Shown here: positions 16,040 through 23,533 of the stretch, in pieces
Layout of the letters: each line of letters starts with the position of its first letter
How positions within the stretch are numbered: position 1 is the first letter of the stretch
Source: Collinsella ihumii
GTDB taxonomy: Bacteria; Actinomycetota; Coriobacteriia; Coriobacteriales; Coriobacteriaceae
Assembly (NCBI RefSeq): GCF_900046475.1
Contig: NZ_FCOU01000012.1
Coordinates: forward strand, 1-64,000
Direction of reading: 5' to 3'
DNA length: 64,000 nt
The notes under the pieces: generated by a model
Database searches by the model: none
Told to the model about the DNA's origin: nothing
What the model saw: only the letters and a program-made list of their open reading frames with translations
Position numbers and translations under genes: made by a program

Positions 16040-17917
16040 TTACTTATCCATCCCCAGATAGCGCTTCCAGAACGCGAGCGAGGTCAACTCGTCGCGACGC
16101 GCGGAGTAATCATGGCGCAGCTGCTTGATGTTGCGCTTGTAGGCCTTGAGATCCTCCTTGTAGCGCTTGGAGATCTGAGCGTAGCGCTCGGGGTCCTTCT
16201 TGCGCAGCGCGCCCATGCGGTTGTACCAGTCGATGATGATCAGGTACTCCTTGCCGCGGATCGCACCGGCGGGATACGCCCAGCCGATGACCGGGATGAC
16301 GGCGTAGCCCTTGCCCTCCTTGACGATGAAGCGCTGGTTGTTGTCGGTGGCCAGGTCGTTCAGGCGCTGCAGACGCGTGCGCGGGGCGTCGGCGTCGACG
16401 AGCTGACGGTCGATATCGGCGATATGGAAATCGGTCAGACCGGCGGCGTGCACCTGACGCTCGAGCTCATCGAAGGGGACGAGCTTCTCCTTGTTGCGGT
16501 TGGCGGCCATGAACGTCTTCTCGGCCATGCCGGGCGTGGCGATGAAGTCGGGCCCCTTCATGAAGTCCTCGAACGCGTCGAGCACGAGCTCGGCGTTGTC
16601 GTAGCCGAACTTCTTGAGCTCGAGGCGGATGTTGTTGTGCATCTCGCGCATGAAGTCGGACTTGGGCGCGAAACCGGTCGTGCACTGGGCGATCATCGTG
16701 TTGCGCGTGGTCTGGTAGCGCTCGACGGCGGCGTTGTAGCGCACGTGGAACGACATGTGCCAGATGCACAGGCCGTTCATGGTCATGAACTTGGGCTGGC
16801 AGCGCACGCCGTACTCGGCGTCGTCGCAGCGCACGAAGTACGGCAGCGGCAGCCCGTTCTTCTCGATGACCGAGATGGGGATGCAGCAGTACCACCATGC
16901 GGCGTACCGGGAGTTCAGCTTGGTGATGGCGCTCGGCACGCGGAACGTCTCGTTGAAGACGACGTCCTCGAACTTGTTGAGGCGCAGCTGCGGCTTGGCG
17001 GGCGCGAACGTGCCCTCCTTGGTCATGAAGCCGGTGTCCTCCCACAGCTCCTCGCCGATCTCGTAGTTGAGCATGGCGCCGCTGATGAACGCCTCGGCAT
17101 ACTCATCGTTGACCAGGCGCAGCAGGTTGTAGGTGCGCTTGATGCTCTCGGGGGACACGGCGACGTCATCGTCCATCAGCAAGATGTGGGTCGCGCGCGG
17201 CGTCTGCTCCATGGCCTCGATCATGCCGCGCGTGAAGCCGCCGGCGCCGCCGACGTTGTCGTTGGGAGAAATGATCACGCGGTCGCTCGCCAGCTTGCCG
17301 GCATCAAGGGTGCGCCCGTTGTCGATCACGCGCATGGTGAAATGCTGGGCGATATCCTCGGAGCTGTCGATGATCGACTCCTTGATGAGCGCGATATTCG
17401 CCTCGATGAACTCCTCTTTCTTGAACGTGGTGGTCGCGAGGACGAGCTCCACGTCGCGCAGGGGGCGATCGATCTCGACGGAGTAGTAGCTCTCCCCGAT
17501 CAGCACGGGGCCGTCCGTCGCGAGCTCGAAACCGACGATGACCGCGTCGGAGGGCACCGTGAGCTCGACATCGATGGCCTGCCACTCATCGGAAGCGGGA
17601 AGCTCGCGCTTCGTGTCGTCGAGCTTGATGGGATGAGCGGAGAACGCGTCCGCGGCGGTCTGCACGTACGTGCACGCGGCGCCCTTGACCTGCAGGTGCA
17701 AGAAGAAGCGCTGCGCGCTGGTATAGCGCCTGAGCTTGCCCACGGACAGCGCGTTGAAAAACGTCGTGAAGTCAAAGACGCCGGCGTCGTAGAGCATCCA
17801 CTCCCCCGTCACATGGTCGCGCACGAACGGCTGGGTGGATCGGCAGTACAGCGCGGGATAGCTCGTGGAGCGCGGGTTGCACTCGAGCAGGATGTTGGCG
17901 AACTTTATAGCAGGCAT
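16040..17917 (-). CDS. GlfT2-like galactofuranosyltransferase (second copy)
   Basis: A 625-aa paralogue of 8865-10712 with the same layout. An N-terminal beta-rich region comes first, then VELVLATTTFKKE, VIDNGRTLDAG, metal motif MDDDV (DDD 249-251), acceptor-site RCDDAEYG (DD 365-366) and His387 in IWHMS. The C-terminus SLAFWKRYLGMD matches the other copy's YLGL ending. A perfect AGGAGG fixes the ATG at 17917. Two such enzymes with one smaller GlfT1-like enzyme (60657) suggest a galactofuranose-containing polymer; no UDP-galactopyranose mutase is in the window. Confidence 0.85.
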   Translation of the reverse strand: MPAIKFANILLECNPRSTSYPALYCRSTQPFVRDHVTGEWMLYDAGVFDFTTFFNALSVGKLRRYTSAQRFFLHLQVKGAACTYVQTAADAFSAHPIKLDDTKRELPASDEWQAIDVELTVPSDAVIVGFELATDGPVLIGESYYSVEIDRPLRDVELVLATTTFKKEEFIEANIALIKESIIDSSEDIAQHFTMRVIDNGRTLDAGKLASDRVIISPNDNVGGAGGFTRGMIEAMEQTPRATHILLMDDDVAVSPESIKRTYNLLRLVNDEYAEAFISGAMLNYEIGEELWEDTGFMTKEGTFAPAKPQLRLNKFEDVVFNETFRVPSAITKLNSRYAAWWYCCIPISVIEKNGLPLPYFVRCDDAEYGVRCQPKFMTMNGLCIWHMSFHVRYNAAVERYQTTRNTMIAQCTTGFAPKSDFMREMHNNIRLELKKFGYDNAELVLDAFEDFMKGPDFIATPGMAEKTFMAANRNKEKLVPFDELERQVHAAGLTDFHIADIDRQLVDADAPRTRLQRLNDLATDNNQRFIVKEGKGYAVIPVIGWAYPAGAIRGKEYLIIIDWYNRMGALRKKDPERYAQISKRYKEDLKAYKRNIKQLRHDYSARRDELTSLAFWKRYLGMDK

Positions 17918-18003
17918 GTGCCCTCCTAGATGGCTAAACATATCCTGCCCATGATACATGAAATGCGGGCATGCCCCCGAATGCACCGAAAACGGGCACA
18001 AGA

Positions 18004-18133
18004 GGCGGCGGTGGGCCCCCCGGGGGTGAGCTTTTGGGGACAGTCCCTTTTGGACCGCGGCGGCGTATGTGCGCCGCCGCGGTCCAAAAGGGACTGTCCC
18101 CAAAAGCTCACCCCCGGGGGGCCCACCGCCGCC
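18004..18133. repeat. 62-bp-arm perfect inverted repeat, GGGACAGTCCC type
   Basis: Arms 18004-18065 and 18072-18133 are perfect reverse complements across a 6-nt loop, the longest hairpin in the window. The arm holds TTTTGGGGACAGTCCCTTTT, close to the core of the palindrome at 38698-38755. The element ends 10 nt before the stop codon of the minus-strand CHAP gene, so it forms the 3' end of that message. Confidence 0.92.
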
Positions 18134-18143
18134 GCGAACCGCG

Positions 18144-19307
18144 TCAGTCGTTGTAGTAGGGACGCGCGAAGCCCGTTATCGAGCCCTCGGGAATATAGAG
18201 GTCCTCGCAAAGCAGCTGCACGCGGCCGTAGATATGCTCCCAGACGTAGAGCGTCTTGCCGTCGGGCGCCACCGAGGCGACGATGCCCGCATGGGTGCCC
18301 TCCGACGCGCCGGCCCACGGACGGAACGCCGGCTGATCGATCAGCCAGATGTCTCCCGGCTTGGGCGTGGACTCCAACCTGCCCTGGTTACGGTACCAAT
18401 CGGCGATCTCGTGCGGGAACGACGAGGCGGCACCGTTCATGAACTGGTATTTCATACCGGCTTCTTGGAAACACCAATAGACGAACGCCGCACAGGGGCC
18501 CATATGGTTCATCGTTCCGCCGTCAGCAACGACGCGGTCCTGGTAGCGCCAACCGTCGGTGATGCCATTTTGCGATGCCGCCGTGGCAATCACGCGGGCG
18601 GCCACCTCGTCGCTCGACAGACGCTCACCGGTCGCAGGGTCAAGGTAGTAGGGCTTGCCCTCGATCATCAGGCTGCCGTAGCACATGCGGCCCGTGACCT
18701 CGTGGTAATAGACCCACTTGTTCGACTCGGGCAGCCATGCCCAGCCGTAATCGACCGCGCCGGTGATGGGGTCGAAATACATCCAGCCGGCCTCATCGCC
18801 ATGGGAGTCGTCGATGTAGCGCTCACCGTGCGCCATCTCACCGGTCACGTAGTCGCAAAATACCCATTTCTGGCTGCCGTCCTCATCCGTGATGAGCAGA
18901 AATCCGTAGTCGACGGCGCCGTCTTCGCCCAGATGGACCCATTTGCCGTGCTCGATGCGCCATTCGTCGGTCGCCTGCTCCCACGCCTCGCCGGCGACGT
19001 CGTTGTCCACCGGAACGAACGCCTCGCGGTCGCGCGCGATGGTGGTGTCGGCCTCGGCCCAGTACCACGCGACCGTCTCGGGATCGTAGAAGAACTTCGA
19101 GCGCGCCGGGACGTCCTCGTCCAGCCAGCCGACGGCCTCGGCGGGCTCGCACGGCTCGCCGTCCTCGTCGACCCAGCCCGTATAGGCCGCCTGCTCCGGC
19201 GTATCCACGACCTCGGAATCCGGTGCCGCCAGGGCACCGGACGGAACAAGACCCGCCATCAGCGATGCCAGCAGGCATGCTGAGACCTTCCATCGCGAGC
19301 AACGCAT
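18144..19307 (-). CDS. secreted CHAP-domain protein with cell-wall-binding repeats
   Basis: A 387-aa exported protein. A signal peptide ends near GALAAPDS (about 1-28). Repeats of the choline-binding/CW_binding type (about 40-230) show GWVDEDGEPC, KWVFCDYVTGEMAHGE, GWMYFDPITGAVDYG and KWVYYHEVTGRM. A C-terminal CHAP-like amidase/endopeptidase domain has its nucleophile in MGPCAAFVYWCF and its His in THAGIVASV. It probably cleaves peptidoglycan stem peptides while held to the wall. The ATG at 19307 has AAGGGG upstream. It resembles 25935 and 27438. Confidence 0.86.
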   Translation of the reverse strand: MRCSRWKVSACLLASLMAGLVPSGALAAPDSEVVDTPEQAAYTGWVDEDGEPCEPAEAVGWLDEDVPARSKFFYDPETVAWYWAEADTTIARDREAFVPVDNDVAGEAWEQATDEWRIEHGKWVHLGEDGAVDYGFLLITDEDGSQKWVFCDYVTGEMAHGERYIDDSHGDEAGWMYFDPITGAVDYGWAWLPESNKWVYYHEVTGRMCYGSLMIEGKPYYLDPATGERLSSDEVAARVIATAASQNGITDGWRYQDRVVADGGTMNHMGPCAAFVYWCFQEAGMKYQFMNGAASSFPHEIADWYRNQGRLESTPKPGDIWLIDQPAFRPWAGASEGTHAGIVASVAPDGKTLYVWEHIYGRVQLLCEDLYIPEGSITGFARPYYND

Positions 19308-19469
19308 ACGCAACCCCTTCCCATTTCTGCAGCGATGCCGGAACGCGGGACCCTCCTCACCCGGCAGGCGAAGATGATCGGCGGTTCCGGGGGAACGCTG
19401 ACCGATTGCCGTCGTGCTGCGCACCCCCGTGGCGCGGAATGAATCGGTCGGTGTTTCCCTAAGGAGATT

Positions 19470-21086
19470 CTAGCGTTTCACGGTGTCGAGCAGGGAGCGA
19501 AGGCCGTAGGCGGCAAACGGCAGGAGCAGCAGCGCGAACGGCATGGTGTAGACGCTTTTCGCCTCCCAGATCAGATAGCAGGCGACGCCTCCCAAAAACG
19601 CAATGACCATGAGCAGCGCCGCGGGCGACACGCTACCGCGATGCCGGAATGCGCACACGAGGCCGGTGAACGACGCGATGTAGAACAGCGACTGGTAGGC
19701 GTCCATGGCGATCGTCAGCACACGGTTGGCCGTGTAGCCGTTATACATGACCTGCTCGGCAATCGGACTCGTCGCGTCGGAAACCGACGTCGCGGAGTAG
19801 TACAGGGACTGGAACGTGGGATCGAGCCACTCGGTCATGACCTTGTAGACAAAGAAGCGGATGCAGTAGAGCGGGTCGGCCAAAAACCTGCCGAGAGCGG
19901 TCTTGATGGCCTCCATCGCAAAGGCCCCCTGCGCCGCCGTGTCGCCATCGACCTGCGCGAAGTGCGTCGCCTGGACAGGCGACCACCAGCCCGGCCGGTT
20001 GAGATAGGGATCCCAGGTGAGGCCCATCGCGATCCACGACGTCTTGGGCATGCCGTCACCGAAGCTCAACCCGACCGCGGACTCGAGCAGCCGGACCGGC
20101 ACGGACGTCAAGGAGTTGATCACCACCGCGGCGGCAAGCACGATCAGGATCTGGGGAGCTCGGCGCTCGCGCACCAGCACGATCAGCCAGGCGAGCACGA
20201 GGGCGATCAGCATGATCACGAACGTCGCTTTGACGATCAGGGCGAGAAGCATGACCACCGCGCCCGCCGCGAACAGGCCCCAGCGGCGCGGAAGGCTCTC
20301 GTCCTGCTGCATCGCCGCGACGTTGAGGGCGAGCGAGGCGCAGCCCAGGCCGAATCCGATCGCGTTGCCGTAGACGAACGCGGCCGAGAACGTCAGCGGC
20401 GCGAACAGCACGACGAGCACGCTCGCCAGCGCGACGGTACCCGTGCCGGGGAACAGGCGCCCCGTGATGAAGATCAGCGATGCCGCGGAGACCACCACGA
20501 ACACGGCGCTGAGCAGCTGAAACGCCATCTCGTTGCCCACGCCGAACAGCGCGTAGACGCCGGCGAGCAGCCAGACCGACCCGCTCTGAAACGGGTAGAC
20601 GCGCAGGTACGACACGCCCTGGTCGCCCAAGTCGGCACTGAACACGCTGAAGTCACCCGAAAGCAGGGCGCGCGCGTACTGATCGAGCCGGATCGAATCG
20701 TTGTAGAAATTGGTCTTCGTGCCCAGAAGCACGATCCACGCGACCGAGGCCGCGAACAGGAGCAGCAGCGCGCACGGCACCACCGCGCGCGCGGGGGCGC
20801 GCCGCAGGCCGTTCCAGATGAACAGGAAGAACAGGGCGAGGCAGAGCAGACCGAGCGCGGGGAACATGAACGCGATGAACGCGCCGCCGTTGAACGGCGT
20901 GAGCAAGTTCATCACGTCCGCACCGACGCCCTCCGGCCCCATGTTGATGAAATAGCCCGTGATGAACGGTGCAGCAAGCGCCAGGCAGCCGAGAAAGATC
21001 GCGGCTAGGACGAGAAGAAACGCCTCGAACACCCGGCTTGCCCGCTGCGGCTTCGTAAGCCCTGCGGCCTTCATATGCTGAGCCAT
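19470..21086 (-). CDS. polytopic membrane protein, probable GT-C glycosyltransferase
   Basis: A 538-aa protein with about 11-13 hydrophobic segments. The first external loop after the second or third segment carries NDSIRLDQYARALLSGDFS, and later RVYPFQSGSVWL, a pattern seen in mannosyltransferase-like GT-C proteins that use polyprenyl-phosphate sugars. The donor could come from the synthases at 7853 or 22543. The ATG at 21086 has GGAGAGGAAA 9 nt upstream. Exact reaction unknown; it could also be a flippase-like or uncharacterised membrane protein. Confidence 0.7.
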   Translation of the reverse strand: MAQHMKAAGLTKPQRASRVFEAFLLVLAAIFLGCLALAAPFITGYFINMGPEGVGADVMNLLTPFNGGAFIAFMFPALGLLCLALFFLFIWNGLRRAPARAVVPCALLLLFAASVAWIVLLGTKTNFYNDSIRLDQYARALLSGDFSVFSADLGDQGVSYLRVYPFQSGSVWLLAGVYALFGVGNEMAFQLLSAVFVVVSAASLIFITGRLFPGTGTVALASVLVVLFAPLTFSAAFVYGNAIGFGLGCASLALNVAAMQQDESLPRRWGLFAAGAVVMLLALIVKATFVIMLIALVLAWLIVLVRERRAPQILIVLAAAVVINSLTSVPVRLLESAVGLSFGDGMPKTSWIAMGLTWDPYLNRPGWWSPVQATHFAQVDGDTAAQGAFAMEAIKTALGRFLADPLYCIRFFVYKVMTEWLDPTFQSLYYSATSVSDATSPIAEQVMYNGYTANRVLTIAMDAYQSLFYIASFTGLVCAFRHRGSVSPAALLMVIAFLGGVACYLIWEAKSVYTMPFALLLLPFAAYGLRSLLDTVKR

Positions 21087-21223
21087 ATCCGTACCGTTTC
21101 CTCTCCATACGGGTCGCCGTCACCGTCATGCCATTCTAGCGTGTTGCCGCAGGCGGGCGCTTGGTACTTTTCAGGACGGGCAAAAACAGCCCCGTCCCAA
21201 AAAGGCACCACGCGCCCATGACG

Positions 21224-21229
21224 TATAAT
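21224..21229 (+). promoter_or_regulatory. -10 element of the acyltransferase gene
   Basis: A perfect TATAAT followed by GG lies 46 nt upstream of the acyltransferase ATG. No good -35 is seen. The same TATAATGG form precedes the gene at 60657. Confidence 0.45.
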
Positions 21230-21274
21230 GGCACCTTGCATCGCAAGCGGAAAAACACCTAAAGGCGCTGGTAC

Positions 21275-22396
21275 ATGAGCACAACAACCCGTCGTATTCC
21301 TGAGCTGGACATCGCGCGAGCGATCGCCGTCATCGCCATCATCGTGTACCACACGGGCATGGTCTTCAGCGAACCTTTATACCCGGGCGCCGGCATGCCG
21401 GAATGGCTCCCGAAGTTTCTCGATACCTTCCATCTCTACATGCTGTTCATCGTCTCGGGCTATCTGACGAACTTCAACAGGCCGCTTTCGGGAAGCCTCG
21501 TCGGAAAAGCGGCGCGCTCCGCCCTGCTCCCCTATGCGATCTCGTGCCTGTTCATCATCGGAGGGTCCGCCGCGTGGGCCTGTGCGCTGGGCACCGACCC
21601 CGCCGAGCAGGCGCAGCGCTGGTTCGAGGCTTCGCTGTGGGGCGCCGGAGCCCAGCACCCCCTCGCACTCGTCCCCGACCTCGAGCGCATCGGCGGCATC
21701 TGGTTTCTGCCGGCGCTGTTCTGGGCGAAGCTCTACATCGGGGCCACGGCGAAGCTCGGCGATAAGGGCAAGCTCGTGGCCATGCTCGCTGCCCTTGCAT
21801 TCGGCATGGTGTCGGCGAACTATGTCTGGCTGCCCCTGAGCATTCAATCGGGCATCGCCGGCGCCGCGTTCATGTACGTCGGATGGCTGTTCCACACGCA
21901 TGCCGACGCGCTCGCCGCCCGTCGCATCCCCGTCACCGTCGTCTCCGCCGGCCTCTGGATCGCCGCGATCGCCTATGGTGGAAACTCCTCCATAGCGATG
22001 TGCGCCTTCCCCGCAGGAATCATCGACATCGCAGGCGGCATCGGCGCGAGCTGGTGCATCCTGCGCGCATCGGCGCTCATCGCCCGCCACGCGCACGGCC
22101 TGTCGCGCGCGCTCGAATGCGCCGGCCGCAACACGCTGCCGCTTTTCGCCCTCCACATCGTGGAGGACAACACGCTGCCCATGTGGATCATCCTGCCCAC
22201 GCTCGTCACGAGCTGCGGCGCGCACCCGTGGTCATGGGTCGCGCTCGCCTGCGCGCGCCTGCTGTTCGACGCCATGCTCGTCGGGCTGATGTACGTGGCG
22301 CCGCTTTTGCGCACGGTGTTCTTCCCGCATGTCCACGTGCGCCTGCGCGAACGCGCGGCAGCGTTTTGGAGCAGCCTGTACGCGGCAAGCGAATAG
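21275..22396 (+). CDS. acyltransferase family 3 membrane protein
   Basis: A 373-aa, about ten-helix integral membrane acyltransferase of the OafA/NodX type. The family start RIPELDIARAIAVIAIIVYHTG contains the conserved His26, and FHLYMLFIVSGYL and the FALHIVEDN segment fit. It would O-acetylate or otherwise acylate the surface polysaccharide or a lipid-linked precursor. It is the only + strand gene between 12.1 and 30.2 kb, set among minus-strand genes and with its own -10. The ribosome site is weak (AAAGGCGC). Confidence 0.85.
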   Translation: MSTTTRRIPELDIARAIAVIAIIVYHTGMVFSEPLYPGAGMPEWLPKFLDTFHLYMLFIVSGYLTNFNRPLSGSLVGKAARSALLPYAISCLFIIGGSAAWACALGTDPAEQAQRWFEASLWGAGAQHPLALVPDLERIGGIWFLPALFWAKLYIGATAKLGDKGKLVAMLAALAFGMVSANYVWLPLSIQSGIAGAAFMYVGWLFHTHADALAARRIPVTVVSAGLWIAAIAYGGNSSIAMCAFPAGIIDIAGGIGASWCILRASALIARHAHGLSRALECAGRNTLPLFALHIVEDNTLPMWIILPTLVTSCGAHPWSWVALACARLLFDAMLVGLMYVAPLLRTVFFPHVHVRLRERAAAFWSSLYAASE

Positions 22397-22455
22397 CGCG
22401 CCTTGACGCAACGGCGGATCGCCGTTCTCGCCCTCGAGTCGCCAGAAAACAGCGA

Positions 22456-22518
22456 ACGGGGCTCAAGCTGCGCGCCGCGGGTCCCTTCAAAACCCTCGAC
22501 ACGCCGCTTGAGCCCCGT
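22456..22518. terminator. dyad between convergent genes
   Basis: ACGGGGCTCAAG (22456-22467) pairs with CTTGAGCCCCGT (22507-22518) around a 39-nt loop, between the convergent stops at 22396 and 22543. It could act on both strands; no strong T-run is seen. Confidence 0.45.
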
Positions 22519-22542
22519 TGCGAAACGGACGACTCGACGCTT

Positions 22543-23514
22543 CTAGTCCTCGGCGCGCTCACCCTCGTCGTAGGTGCGCTCACCGATGATGAAGCGCGGA
22601 CGATGCTTGCTCTCGAGGTAGATGCGGCCCACGTACTCGCCGACGATGCCGATGCCGAGCAGCTGGATGCCGCCGATGAAGCACACGATGGACACCATAC
22701 TCGCCCAGCCGGCAACCGAGTTGCCCATGATCGACACCACGATGGCCCAGATCACGCCGATGAAGCTGATGAACGACACGATGAAGCCGAGCGCCGTGAT
22801 CAGGCGAATCGGCTTCACCGAAAGGCTCGTGATACCGTTCATGGCGAGCGCGAGCATCTTGGACAGCGGATAGTGGCTGTGGCCCGCCACGCGCTCGTGG
22901 CGCTCATAGTACACGCTCGTGGACTTGAAGCCGACAAGCGGGACCATACCGCGCAAGAAGAGGTTGACCTCTTTGAAGTTCGCGAGCTCGTCGAGCACCC
23001 GGCGCGACAGCAGGCGGTAGTCGGCATGGTTGTAGACGGTTTCCACCCCCATGCTGCTCATCAACTTGTAGAACGCCTGCGCGGACGTGCGCTTGAAGAA
23101 CGTGTCGGTCTCACGCGAGGAGCGGACGCCGTACACCACATCGCACCCGTCGAGGTAGGCGCGCACCATCTCGTCCATCGCGGAGATGTCGTCCTGGCCG
23201 TCGCAATCGATGCTGATGGACACGTCGCAGAACGCGCGGCACTCCATCAGGCCTGCGAGCAGCGCGTTCTGGTGCCCGCGGTTGCGCGACAGCGAGATGC
23301 CCCTGAACGTGCCGTCCTGCGCGGACATCGACTGGATGATGCTCCACGTCGCATCCGAGCTACCGTCGTTGACGAACAGGATATGGGAATCGTCCGCCAC
23401 GTATCCGAGGGATTGCAGGTGCTCGAGCTCCTCCTTGAAGCGGGGAGCCGTCAGAGGGAGGACCTCCTCCTCGTTGTAGCACGGGATCACGATGCAGAGG
23501 GTGGGCTTGTTCAT
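22543..23514 (-). CDS. GtrB-like polyprenyl-phosphate glycosyltransferase
   Basis: A 323-aa GT2 enzyme of the GtrB/bactoprenol glucosyltransferase type. The GT-A domain has LCIVIPCYNEEEVLP, VNDGSSDATW, SLSRNRGHQNALLAG and metal motif IDCDGQDD. Two C-terminal membrane segments (about 232-262 and 270-295) and the ending GEYVGRIYLESKHRPRFII are diagnostic of the group. It makes a polyprenyl-phosphate sugar, which GtrA-type flippases (two at 34570 and 35111) may flip. An AGGAG is 13 nt before the ATG, rather far. Confidence 0.9.
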   Translation of the reverse strand: MNKPTLCIVIPCYNEEEVLPLTAPRFKEELEHLQSLGYVADDSHILFVNDGSSDATWSIIQSMSAQDGTFRGISLSRNRGHQNALLAGLMECRAFCDVSISIDCDGQDDISAMDEMVRAYLDGCDVVYGVRSSRETDTFFKRTSAQAFYKLMSSMGVETVYNHADYRLLSRRVLDELANFKEVNLFLRGMVPLVGFKSTSVYYERHERVAGHSHYPLSKMLALAMNGITSLSVKPIRLITALGFIVSFISFIGVIWAIVVSIMGNSVAGWASMVSIVCFIGGIQLLGIGIVGEYVGRIYLESKHRPRFIIGERTYDEGERAED

Positions 23515-23533
23515 AATCGGGGCACGTACTCCT

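Noticed and set aside
16019-17929. 636-codon + strand frame opposite the second GlfT2-like gene
   Set aside because: Antisense shadow; the minus-strand frame carries all the catalytic motifs and a perfect ribosome site.
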